Both the position numbers and the translations under genes were made by a program. Positions 44,951-56,946 of a stretch of 64,000 nucleotides of DNA are shown one piece after another (position 1 is the stretch's first letter; the number at the start of each line of letters is the position of its first letter). The notes under the pieces were generated by a model. The model was not told the DNA's origin. It searched no databases and saw only the letters and a list, made by a program, of their open reading frames with translations. The DNA lies in the NCBI GenBank assembly GCA_027563935.2, contig CM050447.1, positions 10,756,501 through 10,820,500 on the forward strand, written 5' to 3'. Source of the stretch: Costus lasius. Its lineage: Eukaryota; Streptophyta; Magnoliopsida; Zingiberales; Costaceae.

Positions 44951-46511
44951 TGTCACATCCATGTTTCCGGTAATATTATTTTACCCGTGAGTCGACGGTT
45001 GACTCGAGTCCAAATATATTGCAACGGTCGAAACCGCTGGATTGGGCGCGACTGACGGAGTCGATTCCTCAAATCGACTCCCAGCCCGATTATGGACTCA
45101 ATACGGATCGCTGCCGTTCCAACATCACTCGATCAACACTGACGAATCACCAGGGACCGGTGTCATCAAGTCAAACCGAGTCCACCCGAACCCAAACGGG
45201 ACTCACTCCCGTGTCCGTCGGATCAAACCGGCGCCTGGTGATCGTAGACGGTTGTCAACACGGTGTCGCACACCGGTGACGGGAAAGGCCTGGCCGGTAC
45301 CTCACTCACACGCCGGCGAGGAGGAGAGTCCGGCCGAGGGACCTCCACACAAGGTTGTACACGCGTACGCTTCGACAATGGACGGATGAACCGTTCCTAC
45401 CCACGCGTCGGAGCACGCCTCGCGTGCCTGTTGGTAGGCCGAAAGGCCGGCTGATCACCTTGCTCGAGTGGAACTCGAGGAGGAAGGGAGAGTCATCTCC
45501 GGCGGCTGGCGGTAGAAAGAGAGAGGCAGGAGGAAGAGCGTCCTCCGGCGACGAAGTGAGCGGCCTCTCTCCCGCGTTGGCGGAGAGGCGACCCAAGACG
45601 GAGCAGACGGCGATGAGGGCAGACTACTCCGGTATTCTTCGCGTTCGTCTGCAGCTTGGAGGGCGGACGGCGCCTGGCAACAACGGTAGCGCCACGCGCA
45701 GACGAGAAGAGAGGAAGAAAATGACTCCGCTCGCAGGCGGAGTAGGGCTCGTCCGGCGAGCACGAATGACAGCCGCACGCAGGCGGGTCCGGGCCGGTAC
45801 TTCACGCACGCAGGCGGCCGGCGTCGGACAGGAAGAGAACGCGGAGAAACGGCCACACCAGGCAGGAGACGAGGGGCTTCGCCGGAGCCGAGAGCGCGGC
45901 CGGGAACGAGATGAGAAAGGAAGAGGAGTACCTCGGCGATCACTCTGGCCGCCGGCTCCTTCTTTCCGATGAAGCGAATGCCGGTCGTGCCTTCCAAGGT
46001 GAGCTGGCAGTGCTCCCGGCGAGGTTGGCGACGGCGACGACGTCAGAGTCGAAGGCGACAGCGAAAAGGGGGACAACGTTCTCCTAGGCGTTCCACCACC
46101 CGCCCGCACCACCGGAACTACCTGGAGACTTCGCCGACGAACGTCCGACGAGGAAATGTCAATGCTCCACGGAGAGGGAAAACGGCGGTGGTGAAAACAT
46201 CGGGAAAAATCCCGTCGAAGGCGAAGCCGACCTGCGCCCGTTCGCACTCCTCCCTCTTTTCTTCCCGTTCCGCCCGTGTCAACGCGACGCCCGAGGCGTC
46301 ACAGCAGCCCACGCCGCAGCCACGTCCGCGTCAGCCACTCTACGAATGTAACCGCGCGCATCAATCGCCCGTTGGCGATCTCGGATCCAGGCGTCGCGCC
46401 CGATTCGATTTCCTCATCCGCTGACCCGTTCAGCAGTGGAGAGTTGGGCTGGGTTTGGGCTTTGGGGCTGGCTTTTGGGCCGCGCCCAAAATTTGGCCCA
46501 AAGGCCTAATA
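44951..46511 (-). repeat. 3' LTR of the chromovirus
   Basis: A 1,561-bp GC-rich direct repeat of 54,727-56,262. The terminal dinucleotide next to the internal region is TA instead of CA (plus strand), a point change. Open frames within it on both strands are compositional artefacts shared by the three LTR copies of the window. Confidence 0.92.
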
Positions 46512-46523
46512 TTCTCCCCCTCC
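46512..46523 (-). promoter_or_regulatory. Polypurine tract of the chromovirus
   Basis: Read on the minus strand it is GGAGGGGGAGAA, immediately before the 3' LTR. It primes plus-strand DNA synthesis. It overlaps the end of the pol reading (RATTRSGGGE), a common arrangement in chromoviruses. Confidence 0.85.
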
Positions 46524-47400
46524 GGAACGAGTCGTCGCCCTCGACGACTCAATATAACGTCGGATCTCGTCCTCGAACTGTCACAGTTCGGGCGCCTTAT
46601 ACCATGTGACTCCTTCCATTAGAGAACCTTTCCACCAAACGAAGAACTATGTTCGTCGGTTCATCCGGCTACACCCCAAAACTCGATAATCTAGGATCCT
46701 CCCGATCCTTGGGTCGAACTACGTTCGACCCATCGAAGGCGCACGAAGCGACTGTGATCGAGCTGGATCCCCCGGACCCTTATGAAATCTCTTTTTGGAA
46801 GCTCACATGGAAAGTCGGAGGTAGCTCCATCCCACGACGACAATTTGCATTCGTCTCGTGGCTACCTCGAAGCTGTGTTTAGCCTCTTGGAGCGACTCCA
46901 CTCGCTCCCGAAATGCCCATAAAATTGCTGGACATCTCCTTTCGGAGGTCCCCCATCGCAATATAAACTGAAGTTAGGGATTGCCTCCCTAACACAAGCT
47001 CAAAGGGGCTGTGCCCAATAGACGATGATATGTGGAGATTATAGACAAATTGTGCCAAATCGATCCACTTTACCCAATCCTTTGACTTGCAGTCACAACA
47101 TAACGGAGAAAGTCCTTCACGAGGGTATTCACCCACTTCATCTGTCCACCTACTAGCAGCGGGTCGTACCTGACTTGGTCTGCTCAACAGACTTTCGATA
47201 TTCCTTATCGATCACAACTGCTGCTTTTATCCTCGTAAGGAGATCTCCTTCCACTCTGGAGATCGTAAAGCAGACTAAGGCGTTAAGCCTACTCAGTGCA
47301 TCCGACACTTCATTAGCCCTTTTCAGGCTTGTGTTCCCACAGGAACTGGAATTCTGCTAGGAATTCCTACCATCTGATCAGTTTGGTGGACAATCTCTTC
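46512..47400 (-). pseudogene. Chromovirus pol remnant: RNase H end, integrase piece, chromodomain tail
   Basis: Read on the minus strand. The RNase H end is seen at about 47,315-47,385 (EFLAEFQFLWEHKP) followed by ALVCFTISRVEGDLLTRIKA. An integrase piece lies at about 46,890-47,130 (KDWVKWIDLAQFVYNL, IGHSPFELVLGRQ). The chromodomain and tail are close to the polypurine tract, with VTWYKAPEL, then QFEDEIRRYIESS. Stops and deletions separate them. The catalytic integrase core and RT are absent. This fixes both the family and the orientation. Confidence 0.85.
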
Positions 47401-48086
47401 CTAGTGGTGAGAATGTGCATTCACCACCTTATCAATTTTCGCCACAAAGGCGATACCCAGGAGAAGGACTCTCCATACGCAGAGTATCTCTGCTCTACCC
47501 ATTCTGAACCAACACATCGTCTATCGTTTGATCCGAAGTGTCGGATCTCCTTGGCACAACCCTGCGGCTAAGGCGTTCGCCAACAAAGGGCACTCCCTTG
47601 GAGTCCCTCCTCTCTCCCTTCCTTGACTCCGTACTTCCGAATGCATGGCACGAGGCAAGGGACATCCTCATCATATATCTGTATCTCATACAGATAAGGC
47701 AACACAGCTATCTCTGTCTCGACCGAAAGTTCGAGGTCAAAGATTGCTTTTTAGACTGGAAGATTCAAAATCTTCACATGGCAGCGGCCCTGCCAACTGC
47801 CGATTACGATATCTCTATCGTACGATACCCCGAAGGTCTCGATGTCTACGGTACCGACCGACCTCACTCGGTCCTGTGATGATAATGTTTTAAGTCCAAC
47901 ACTCTTAGCCGTTCTCGACAAACCACTTTGTGTGACCTGACTCACACATGAAATTTTCACGGAATTGTAGGGAGGGTTCTACAATACCTGCGATCAAACT
48001 GGATCGCATAATTCTCAAAGAGATTCGTCCAACTTGGTAGCGCCTAAGTCTCCTCCTTTTCGAAGGCGTCTCATACCACCTCCGTC
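47401..48086 (-). other. Degraded chromovirus interior
   Basis: Presumably deleted and mutated pol sequence. Several short frames exist on both strands, but no motif can be assigned with confidence. Confidence 0.4.
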
Positions 48087-48091
48087 GAAGA

Positions 48092-49524
48092 TGATAGGCT
48101 CTGCAAGTGCACGGACTATCGAAGTAGTAAAAATATCGTTGCCACAGGGAGCAAGTGTCAAGTACCGATTTTTAGTATCATTGAAAGCTAGACAAATCAA
48201 ACTCAAAATGAAAGAATTACTTTAAAACTAAATTATCGAACTAAGAAGTCGACGACTTTAAGGGAAAATTATAGTTTAAGAAGTGTTCGGAACTTCAGGT
48301 TTTACCACGTTGAATGCTTTAAATGCAAAACAATGAATCAAATTAAAATAGCAAACGGATCTCCTTCTCTCGAAGCGCAATCCGACAGTAAATAACTTAA
48401 AGCGGTCTCTCCTAAAGTACGAATTACCTTCTCTCGAAGCGTAATCCGGTGTCTAGCTTAAGCTAATTTCCTACTCTCGTAGCAAAATTAACCTAAGAGA
48501 CCCATTAGGCTCTATGAAGACCGTGAGTCCTCGAGTGACATCAAACGACTCTCGTAATTCTAGTCACAAGTTTAAATGAGAACAATTGAGTGTTACGATT
48601 CACCTCTCGGTACTTCTCGTAACACTTAACTCATATAAATGTCTGGCCACAACATAAATATGCAATAAATGCAACTCATTTAAATAAGTCAAATTACTTA
48701 AAAATGACACTGAGATTCAATAGAAAATGTTTTACATATGAGAATTTGTTCAACGGGCTACGCCCGAGTTCCGAACTAGGGTTTTTACGCCAGAACATGC
48801 ATCGTATAACAATTAAAACCCAAGAAAAAGTAATCGAAAGGAGGGGAAATCACAATAAAAGGTTAGGAGACGTCATATCTTCGGTCTTCTCTCGATAGCC
48901 CCGAAGAAATCCTTCGAATCAAGCCCTCGAATGCAGAAATCGCCCAACTTTCGCCCTAGTTCACGCCTCTGAAAAGTTAGACCCCCAAAACCACTCCAAG
49001 AATCCTATTTTATGATTCTATCTCTTCCTTAGGCAGTTAGGAAGTTCCCCTCCAAATTTCAGCAAATTCCGACTTCGGAATCACTCAAATCGGGCGAAAA
49101 ACCGTCGAAAGGTCGAATCTGGCGGAAGCTATCACAGCCGTGATGAGTTCGGCAGTCTGCGACGATGTAAACACGGCCGTGATGGGAGGAACGGGTAGGC
49201 CGTGTCTGACTCGCAGAGTTCTGCCGAGATGATCATGGCCGTGATGGTGAACATGGCCTGGCCGTGTTCTCTGCAGAAAGCTCCGTTTTGTCTCAAATTT
49301 GACCTGTGACCTCCTAGCACTGTGAGGAATCTTCTCATAACATCAAATCATCAAAATCTTCACAAAAATATGGTAAAATAACCTGCATTTCACAAATAAT
49401 ATAAAAAATAGTGAAGATTCTGTACTTGACAAGAAAAGATACTAAATTCAGATACAAAACAAGACAAAAGCCTGAAAAGATCATATGAATGGTGCTTTAA
49501 ATTATATAAAAATAACACTCATTA
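48092..49524 (-). repeat. 3' LTR of the Athila-like element
   Basis: A 1,433-bp repeat matching 52,409-53,851. It starts TGATAGGCTC and ends CACTCATTA where the other copy ends CACTCATCA. Four differences are seen in the first 100 aligned bases. The 5' LTR has an extra 10-base duplication near 52,546. Both contain the CACGGCCGTGA motif group listed separately. Confidence 0.92.
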
Positions 49525-51165
49525 AAATATCACAGACTTAAAATCTTGCTTGTCCTCAAGCAATTAAACTAGCTAGGAACCAAATGGTAATAAAAGAAGG
49601 ATGTTCTAAAGCTAAAGCACTTACTAATATGAAAACTATTACACTCAACTTTTACCTTAGCAGAAAATTGAGATACAATTAATACTGAAAATAGAAATCA
49701 ATTCGCTAGGTTATACCTCAACATCTGAAAAAGGATTAAGCACTAGTCATACTAAAACTAAACACTATTATCAATTCCTTCTAAAAGAACCAATCTAATC
49801 AGAATTTACCAGGATGTATTTGTTTTCTAAACATAGAATCATGAATTATCATCAGTTGGCTCAAGCTACTTCCCTGAATATGTTTTCAACCTTGTTACAC
49901 GAAAGACAATCATTTGTGATGAATGCACCCCCGGTACTTAGTTAGAAAACAGATTCAGAGTGTGTACATCACATAATGCACACAAACTCATTTCTTCACA
50001 CCTAATCAATGATAGAAGAAAGTGGAGTTGTTCACCATTACCAAACCCCTTCTTTTTCGCATGACTCATCTTATTCATTTTTTTTTATTTTTGTTTCTCT
50101 CGACAGTGCCAAGTTGGATGAATCATTTGATTCACCATCACTTAGGTACCACTGTCCTTTTTGTTTCCCAATCTTTTTTTATAACATCCATGGTATCTCC
50201 TTCTCATATGGTTCAATGAAAGAAATACAATAAATAAAATGAAGTCATAGTATGTAATCGTCCTTTAAAACTAAATCAGAAGAAAAGTTTACCTATTGAA
50301 TATCATTCATGCTACAATAGAATCATACTCAATTATAATCTAAAAGCTAGGTAACTGTGTAATGTTGGCATGATAAGAAGCACTTTAACCAAAGAACAAA
50401 CACATTTTCATGTCACAATGGTAACTCAGACTAGCTTAATTATTCAGACAAATAAAGATAGCATAAGCATCACAGACTTAGAATTTTGACACAGTCACAG
50501 AATCAAAATATAAGCATGAAAAACATCATAGAAACTCAGCGCATGAAACATCACATAAACATAGCACAAACACACTAAAAGTACATTAACAACAAACACA
50601 ATCAAAGAGGGAAACCCTCTACCACGGCAAAGAACTGCATAGTCTCCTATGCAGTAAAAAGTACAAGAATATCAAGTAAAAGGAAGCAACTTACTAAAGT
50701 AGACAAAAGAGCATAAATGCTCCCACCGCAGGGCGCATATCGTGAACAAATCACCAACGCTGCGATGGTGGTGCTAAGAACAGGTGTGAACCCGAAGTTC
50801 CGCCGTCGTGCCCATTTTATAAGTGGTGAAGGGCAAAGCACAACCGTGACGGTGATCACGGCCTACCCGTGAACACTTTGGCAGACAACGCGGGCATCAG
50901 CGAGGCGATCACGGCCCGGCCGTGAACGCTTCGGCGATGAGCAAAAATTCCCTAAAAAATGGCAAAAGTTGCAAATGTCAATAAGTTGTTATTCAATGTA
51001 TAAAATAAGAAAAATAATACTATGGGTCATCACAGCATATTATCAAAACAACACAACATAAACAATTACAACAATAAGCAAATAGAACATAATAAAAGAT
51101 AGATCTTTGGGGTGCCTCCCAAGCAACGCTTGTTTAAAGTCATTAGCTTAACCAATGTCTATATA
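49525..51165 (-). other. Non-coding interior of the Athila-like element
   Basis: AT-rich except near 50,740-50,940, which repeats the CACGG/CCGTG words found in the LTRs. No polymerase motif is visible, so the pol region has been lost. Confidence 0.5.
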
Positions 51166-52270
51166 TCAATGCACGTCTAATGGATTAGAGGCGGAAGAAA
51201 TGGCATGTAAATGCCCCTTTCTTTGTCGTCTAAAAATTACACCTATAGAGATGAGCATCAAATATAATAGGTGTACAATAAAAAACGTCCTCAAATAGCG
51301 TGGAATAGGAAGATATTTAAACTCATAGTCTTTCTTTCCAGCGCCCTGTGGTTCCTTGACTTCAAACTTTTCGTGTAGCACTCTTTTAAGATCAACTTCG
51401 GGGCTTGCACCGAACAAATCCACATAAGTAGTCACCTCCTACCTCATCTGTATGGCACTGTCATCAAAATTATATAAACAATAGGTTGCAAGAGGTTCGT
51501 GCTTGTAAGGTGGTGGTAGACGATAGACCGACTCTTGCTCGATCCTAGACTCTGTAGATAACTTCTCTGAATATTGAGCATCTTTACTTTCATCTTCAGA
51601 CTCTCTAACAAAATCATCTCTAGGTGACATATGAGGATCTTCCATCTGGGTGCTACCGCATATCAAAATCGTGCTGCAGTGTTCCCTTGGATTTACCTCG
51701 GGTTGCCTAGATAATGAACTAGCTTGTTGAGCAATCTGGTTCTCAAGCATCTTTGAATGGAAAATCAGATCATCCACATTTGAGTTCAACTGCCTGATGG
51801 ATTCATCCACACTCTCATTGTGCTTTGATTGGGTGGCGATGAAATTTTCCAATAGCAGCTCTAGGTTAGATTTCAGTGGTGGATTAAACTGTTGTTGCTG
51901 AAACCCTTGTGGTTGCCAGTAATTTGGATGAGGGAACTGATTGCTGACATTTTCTTGCTAAGCCTGACTAGTGAAGTTTGGTAGGAAAGCTGGATTCTGA
52001 TTGTCTTGGTAGGAGAAATTATAATAATTCCGCCATTCGGGGTTGTATGTGCCTAAAGATGGATCGTTCTGGTTTCTCTGATTCGCAATGCCCGCAAGGA
52101 CCTGGTCAAAGATAGATCAAAAGAAGAAAACGCAGTCATAATCTGGCAGTTAGTAGCACCATGTCCAATATTTCCACAAACTTCACATGAAACAAAATTA
52201 ATTGATGCTGAATTAAAGTTCATTGAAGTAGTAAACAGGATTAGTAATACCAAAGAACATTACAAGCTTG
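51166..52270 (-). pseudogene. Athila-like gag remnant
   Basis: Read on the minus strand. A CCHC knuckle CEVCGNIGHGATNC at about 52,149-52,190 is followed by TYNPEWRNYYNFSYQDNQ and a Gln-rich stretch. Then comes an Athila gag C-terminal region with IRQLNSNVDDLIFHS and LENQIAQQASSLSRQPEV and NPREHC. Stops and frame changes interrupt it. The YNP-WRN-NFSY signature is typical of Athila-type gag proteins. Confidence 0.85.
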
Positions 52271-52385
52271 AAGAAAGCCAGAAGATAGGAATTATTAACA
52301 AATTAACTAAAATAAAAACAAATAAAAATCAAAAAGTATCTAGTCTATCAAATCAACCGTTAGTCGTTATTAACTACGCCTTGCT

Positions 52386-52402
52386 CCCCGGCAACGGCGC
52401 CA
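52386..52402 (-). promoter_or_regulatory. Primer-binding site of the Athila-like element (Asp tRNA type)
   Basis: The plus strand reads CCCCGGCAACGGCGCCA, the 3' end expected of plant Asp tRNA (GTC). It lies six bases inside the 5' LTR. Its complement is the standard primer-binding site of Athila/Tat-type elements. Confidence 0.9.
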
Positions 52403-52408
52403 AAAACT

Positions 52409-53851
52409 TGATAGGCTCGGCAAGTGCACGGACTATCGAAGTAGTAAAAATATCGTTCCCACAGGGAGCAGGTGTCAAGTACCGATTTTTAGTGTCATTG
52501 AAAGCTAGACAAATCAAACTCAAAATGAAAGAATTACTCTAAAACTAAATTATCTAAATTATCGAACTAAGAAGTTGACGACTTTAAGGTAAAATTATAA
52601 TTTAAGAAGTGTTCGGAACTTCATGTTTTACCACGTTGAATGCTTTAAATGCAAAACAATGAATCAAATTAAAATAGCAAACGGATCTCCTTCTCTCGAA
52701 GCGCAATCCGATAGTAAATAACTTAAGGCGGTCTCTCCTAAAGTACGAATTACCTTCTCTCGAAGCGCAATCCAGTGTCTAGCTTAAGCTAATTTCCTAC
52801 TCTCGTAGCAAAATTAACCTAAGAGACCCATTAGGTTCTATGAAAGACCGTGAGTCCTCGAGTGACGTTGAACGACTCTCGTAATTCTAGTCACAAGTTT
52901 AAATGAGAACGATCGAGTGTTACGATTCACCTCTCGGTACTTCTCGTAACACTTAACTCATATAAATGTCTGGCCACAACATAAATATGCAATAAATGCA
53001 ACTCATTTAAATAAGTCAAATTACTTAAAAATAACACTGAGATTCAATAGAAAATGTTTTACATATGAGAATTTGTTCAACGGGCTACGCCCGAGTTCCG
53101 AACTAGGGTTTTTACGCTAGAACATGCATCGTATAACAATTAAAACCCAAGAAAAAGTAATCGAAAGGAGGGGAAATCACAATAAAAGGTTAGGAGAGGT
53201 CATATCTTCGGTCTTCTCTCGATAGCCCCGAAGAAATCCTTCGAATCAAACCCTCGAATGCAGAAATCGCCCAACTTTCGCCCTAGTCCACGCCTCTGAA
53301 AAGTTCGACCCCCAAAATCACTCCAAAAATCCTATTTTATGATTCTATCTCTTCCTTAGGCAGTTAGGAAGTTCCCCTCCAAATTTCAGCAAATTCTGAC
53401 TTCGGAATCACTCAAATCGAGCGAAAAACCGTCGAAAGGTCGAATATGGCGGAAGCTATCACGGCCGTGATGAGTTCGGCAGTCTGCGACGATGTAAACA
53501 CGGCCATGATGGGAGGAACAGGTAGGCCGTGTCTGACTAGCAAAGTTCTGCCGAGATGATCATGGCCGTGACGGTGAACATGGCCTGGTCGTGTTCTTTG
53601 CAGAAAGCTCCGTTTTGCCTCAAATTTGACCTGTGACCTCCTAGCACTGTGAGGAATCTTCTCATAACATCAAATCATCAAAATCTTCAAAAAAATATGG
53701 TAAAATAGCCTACATTTCACAAATAATATAAAAAATAGTGAAGATTCTGTACTTGACAAGAAAAGATACTAAATTCGGATATAAAACAAGAGAAAAGCCT
53801 GAAAAGATCATATGAATGGTACTTTAAATTATATAAAAATAACACTCATCA
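52409..53851 (-). repeat. 5' LTR of the Athila-like element
   Basis: A 1,443-bp LTR, TGATAGGCTC to CACTCATCA. It adjoins the primer-binding site and the GAAGA duplication. Confidence 0.92.
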
Positions 53852-53856
53852 GAAGA

Positions 53857-54700
53857 GTAACTTAGCTCGCCCCAATTACTCTTTTTGTCCCTGAGTCTTC
53901 CCCCTCATAAAGGCGTCCCCTTATGATGAGAAACCTAGCTCGGACTGATTTCAAGGATTTTTCCTTGCTATCCTCCCAAGCTTCCCCCACGTAAAGGCGT
54001 CCCCCTATGCGAAGTTGGCTCAGTTGGACCAAGAAGAGGGATTTCTTTTGTTTTAGTTGAACATCGTCCACTCTCCTTCTCCCAAATAGCAGTTTTAGAA
54101 TCTACTAACTCTTCCTCATTTTATGTCCCTGAGTAGCAGTTTTAAAGTCTGCCAACTTTTCCCCAAATAGCAGTTTTGAAGTATGCTAACTTTCCTCAAA
54201 TACCGTGGAGCAACGCACCCCTCCGAAATGGGAAGCTCCAGGACGTATCCCACGTCTTCGCGCCCACCCCTACGACACACGCGAACCCCATTGGTTAACG
54301 GGGTCAGATCCGGGTTCAGGCAGCGCCCGATCCCGTACCCTGACCCGAATAACCGGAGCGCTCAAGTAGGCCGTTGGCCGAGATGTGGGTCGTCGCACGA
54401 CAGTCTCTTGGCCGGAATCGGTCGTGGTCGATGCTATCGAAGCCGCTGTAGTGCGCTTCAGCATCGCAACCTCTACCCGAAATGTCTCTAGCTCCCTGGT
54501 GCGTCGAGTCACCCGAGCTACAAGACGCTCGCCCGAGACGAGCCGCGTGGAGGCGATCTCCACTGAGGTGTAAAGATCCAAAACCCCATCTCTGACCATG
54601 TCCTCGAGGGACAATAGTCCGGGGTTCGATGCAGATCCCATCTGCGCACCATCCGTTAAGTGTGACAAGACACAAGTACGACGTTCGTACGAGTTGGAAC
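53857..54700 (-). pseudogene. Chromovirus leader and gag N-terminal remnant
   Basis: A minus-strand frame with an internal ATG at about 54,638 reads MGSASNPGLLSLEDMVRDGV and then LYTSVEIASTRLVSGERL and VEVAMLKRTT, ending at 54,270. Position right after the primer-binding site and composition suit a gag N terminus. No zinc knuckle follows because the rest is deleted or occupied by the nested element. Assignment rests mainly on position. Confidence 0.55.
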
Positions 54701-54710
54701 GTGCAGAACT

Positions 54711-54723
54711 GGCTCTGATACCA
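54711..54723 (-). promoter_or_regulatory. Primer-binding site of the chromovirus (initiator Met tRNA)
   Basis: Read on the minus strand it is TGGTATCAGAGCC, three bases inside the 5' LTR. It is the standard initiator-Met primer-binding site and confirms orientation. Confidence 0.92.
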
Positions 54724-54726
54724 AGC

Positions 54727-56262
54727 TGTCACGCCCACGTTTACGGTAATATTATTTTAATTATTTTATCCGTGAGTCAACGCTTGACTCGAGTCCAATT
54801 ATATCGCAACGGTTGAAACCGCTAGATTGGGTGCGACTGGCGGAGATTATAGATTCAATACGGATCGCTGTCGTTCCAACATCACTCGATCAACACTGAC
54901 GAATCACCAGGGACCGGTGTCATCGAGTCAAACCGGGTCCACCCGAACCCAAACGAGACTCACTCCCGTGTCCGTCGGATCAAGCCGGCGCCCGGCGATC
55001 GTAGACAGTTGTCAACGCGGTGTCGCACACCGATGACGGGAAAGGCCGGCCGGTACCTCACTCACACGCCGGCGAGGAGGAGAGTCCGGCCGAGGGACCT
55101 CCACACAAGGTCGTACACGGCTTCGACAATGGACGGATGAACCGTTCCTACCCACCCGCCGTAGCACGCCTCACGTGCCTGTTGGTTGGCCGAAAGGCCG
55201 GCCAATCACCTTGCTCGAGTGGAACTCGAGGAGGAAGGGAGAGTCATCTCCGGCGGCTGGCGGTAGAAAGAGAGAGGCAGGAGGAAGAGCGTCCTCCGGC
55301 GACGAAGCGAGCGGCCTCACTCCCGCGTTGGCGGAGAGGCGACCCAAGGCGGAGCAGACGGCGATGAGGGCGGACTACTCCGGTATTCTTCGCGTTCATC
55401 CACACCTTGGAGGGCGGATGGCGCCTGGCTACAGCGGTAGCGCCACACGTAGACGAGAAGAGAGGAAGAAAACGACTCTGCTCGCAGGCGGAATAGGGCT
55501 CGTCCGGCGAGCACAAACGACAGTCGCACGCAGGCGGGTCCGGGCCGGTACTTCACGCACGCAGGCGGCCGGCGTCGGACAGGAAGAGAACGCGGAGAAA
55601 CGGCCACACCAGGCAGGAGACGAGGGGGATCACCGGAGCCGAGAGCGCGGCCGGGAACGAGACGAGAAAGGAAGAGGAGTACCTCAGCGATCACTCTGGC
55701 CGCCTGCTCCTTCTTTCCGATGAAGCGGATGCCGGTCGTGCCTTCCAAGGTGAGCTAGCAGTGCTCCCGGCGAGGTTGGCGACGGCGACGACGTTGAAGT
55801 CGGAGGCGACAACGAAAAGGGGGACGGCGTTCTCCTAGGCGTTCCACCACCCGCCCGCACCACCGGAACTACTTGGAGACTTCGCCGACGAACGTCCGAC
55901 GAGGAAATGCCTATGCTCCACGGAGAGGGAAAACGGCGGTGGTGAAAAAATCGGGAAAAATCCCGTCGAAGGCGAAGCCGACCTGCGCCCGTTCGCACTC
56001 CTCCCTCTTTTCTTCTCGTTCCGCCCGCGTCAACGCGACGCCCGAGGCGTCACAGCAGCCCACGCCGCAGCCACGTCCGCGTCAGCCACTCTACGCACGC
56101 AACCGCGCGCATCAATCGCCTGTTGGCGATTTCGGATCCGGGCGTCGCGCCCGATCCGATTTCCTCATCCGCCGACCCATTCGGCAGTGGAGAGTTAGAC
56201 TGGGTTTGAGCTTTGGGGCTGGATTTTGGGCCGCGCCCAAAATTTGGCCCAAAGGCCTAACA
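54727..56262 (-). repeat. 5' LTR of the chromovirus
   Basis: 1,536 bp, TGTCACGCCCAC to GGCCTAACA on the plus strand, matching 44,951-46,511 and the isolated copy at 16,681-18,048. A roughly 30-bp stretch present near 45,060-45,090 in the 3' LTR is missing near 54,845 here. Confidence 0.92.
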
Positions 56263-56275
56263 GTAAGGATTCTAA

Positions 56276-56443
56276 AGGCTGTGTTTACTTCGACGGATAG
56301 TACAAAGGAAATGAAAGAAGGAAAGAAAGGAAAAATAGATATATGGAATGCGTTATAGAGTTTTTCTTCCTTGTGTTTACTTGGATGGAAAGAAAGTTTG
56401 AAGGATTGATATATACACCCTAATTTTTATTTTTTTATTCATA

Positions 56444-56480
<37 letters not shown>

Positions 56481-56774
56481 TTAAATATTAAATATTAAAT
56501 ACGAGCGACGATGGCGAGGGCAAGCAGCAGCTGCATGAACGAGCAATGGTGGCGAGCTCGAGTAGCGATGGCAAGGATGAGTAGTCGAGAAAAGCTCATA
56601 TTGAGCGAGAATAAGTAACGGTGTAGTGAAAAGTCAGGGGTGAAGTTTGTAAAGTTAAGTCATAGTTTCAGCTTTCCGTCCGATTTGGGCGGGAAGCAAA
56701 TGGAGGAATTAATGATTAACTTTCTCTCTTATTTTCCCTTCTAAACTATTCATCCGCCCTAAGTAAACAAGCCT
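56276..56774. mobile_element. Tourist-like MITE beside the chromovirus
   Basis: About 499 bp. The ends are AGGCTGTGTTTACTT at the left and AGGCTTGTTTACTT at the right read on the minus strand, with TA-containing 3-bp flanks (TAA and ATA). It has no coding capacity and includes an AT dinucleotide run near 56,452-56,474. It starts only 9 bases from the chromovirus target duplication. Confidence 0.6.
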
Positions 56775-56823
56775 ATAGTCCTTTTCTTCTATTTTTTTTT
56801 TTCTTCTAACTTTTCCCCAAGTA

Positions 56824-56946
56824 AGCAAGGTGTTTGGGTCACATTTGTTTCTGCGTCTGCGTAGTTAATGTTATTACACGGAAAAGCAAGGTGTTTGGGT
56901 CACATTTGTTTCTGCGTCTGCGTAGCTAATGTTATTACACGGAAAA
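56824..56946. repeat. 61-bp tandem duplication
   Basis: Two adjacent copies (start points 56,824 and 56,885) contain AGCAAGGTGTTTGGGTCAC and CTGCGTCTGCGTAG and differ at one base (GTAGTTAA versus GTAGCTAA). Confidence 0.93.

Larger units (their letters stand above)
48092..53851 (-). mobile_element. Athila-like Ty3/gypsy element, non-autonomous, nested
   Basis: A 5.76-kb insertion into the chromovirus with the exact 5-bp duplication GAAGA (48,087-48,091 and 53,852-53,856). It has LTRs of about 1.44 kb, an Asp-tRNA-type primer-binding site and a gag remnant. The 2.9-kb interior has no RT, RNase H or integrase. On the minus strand, before the 3' LTR, CTTGAGGACAAGCAA-type sequence (about 49,546-49,562) is typical of Athila-related elements. 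Confidence 0.93.
44951..56262 (-). mobile_element. Ty3/gypsy chromovirus, deletion derivative, split by a nested element
   Basis: An 11.3-kb insertion with the exact 5-bp duplication GTAAG (44,946-44,950 and 56,263-56,267). It is read on the minus strand: 5' LTR 56,262-54,727, Met primer-binding site, gag-like remnant, nested Athila-like element (53,851-48,092), RNase H and integrase fragments, chromodomain tail, polypurine tract, 3' LTR 46,511-44,951. Excluding the nested element, only about 2.5 kb of internal sequence remains. Protease, RT and most of integrase are missing, so it is non-autonomous. The integrase plus chromodomain remnant identifies it as a chromovirus. Confidence 0.93.

Noticed and set aside
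46263..46310. GACGCCCGAGGCGTC palindrome in the chromovirus LTRs considered as a separate element
   Set aside because: It is an ordinary shared part of all three LTR copies with no duplication around it.
45019..46424. Arg-rich frames of up to 207 residues
   Set aside because: LTR sequence without gene function; overlapping frames in both directions.
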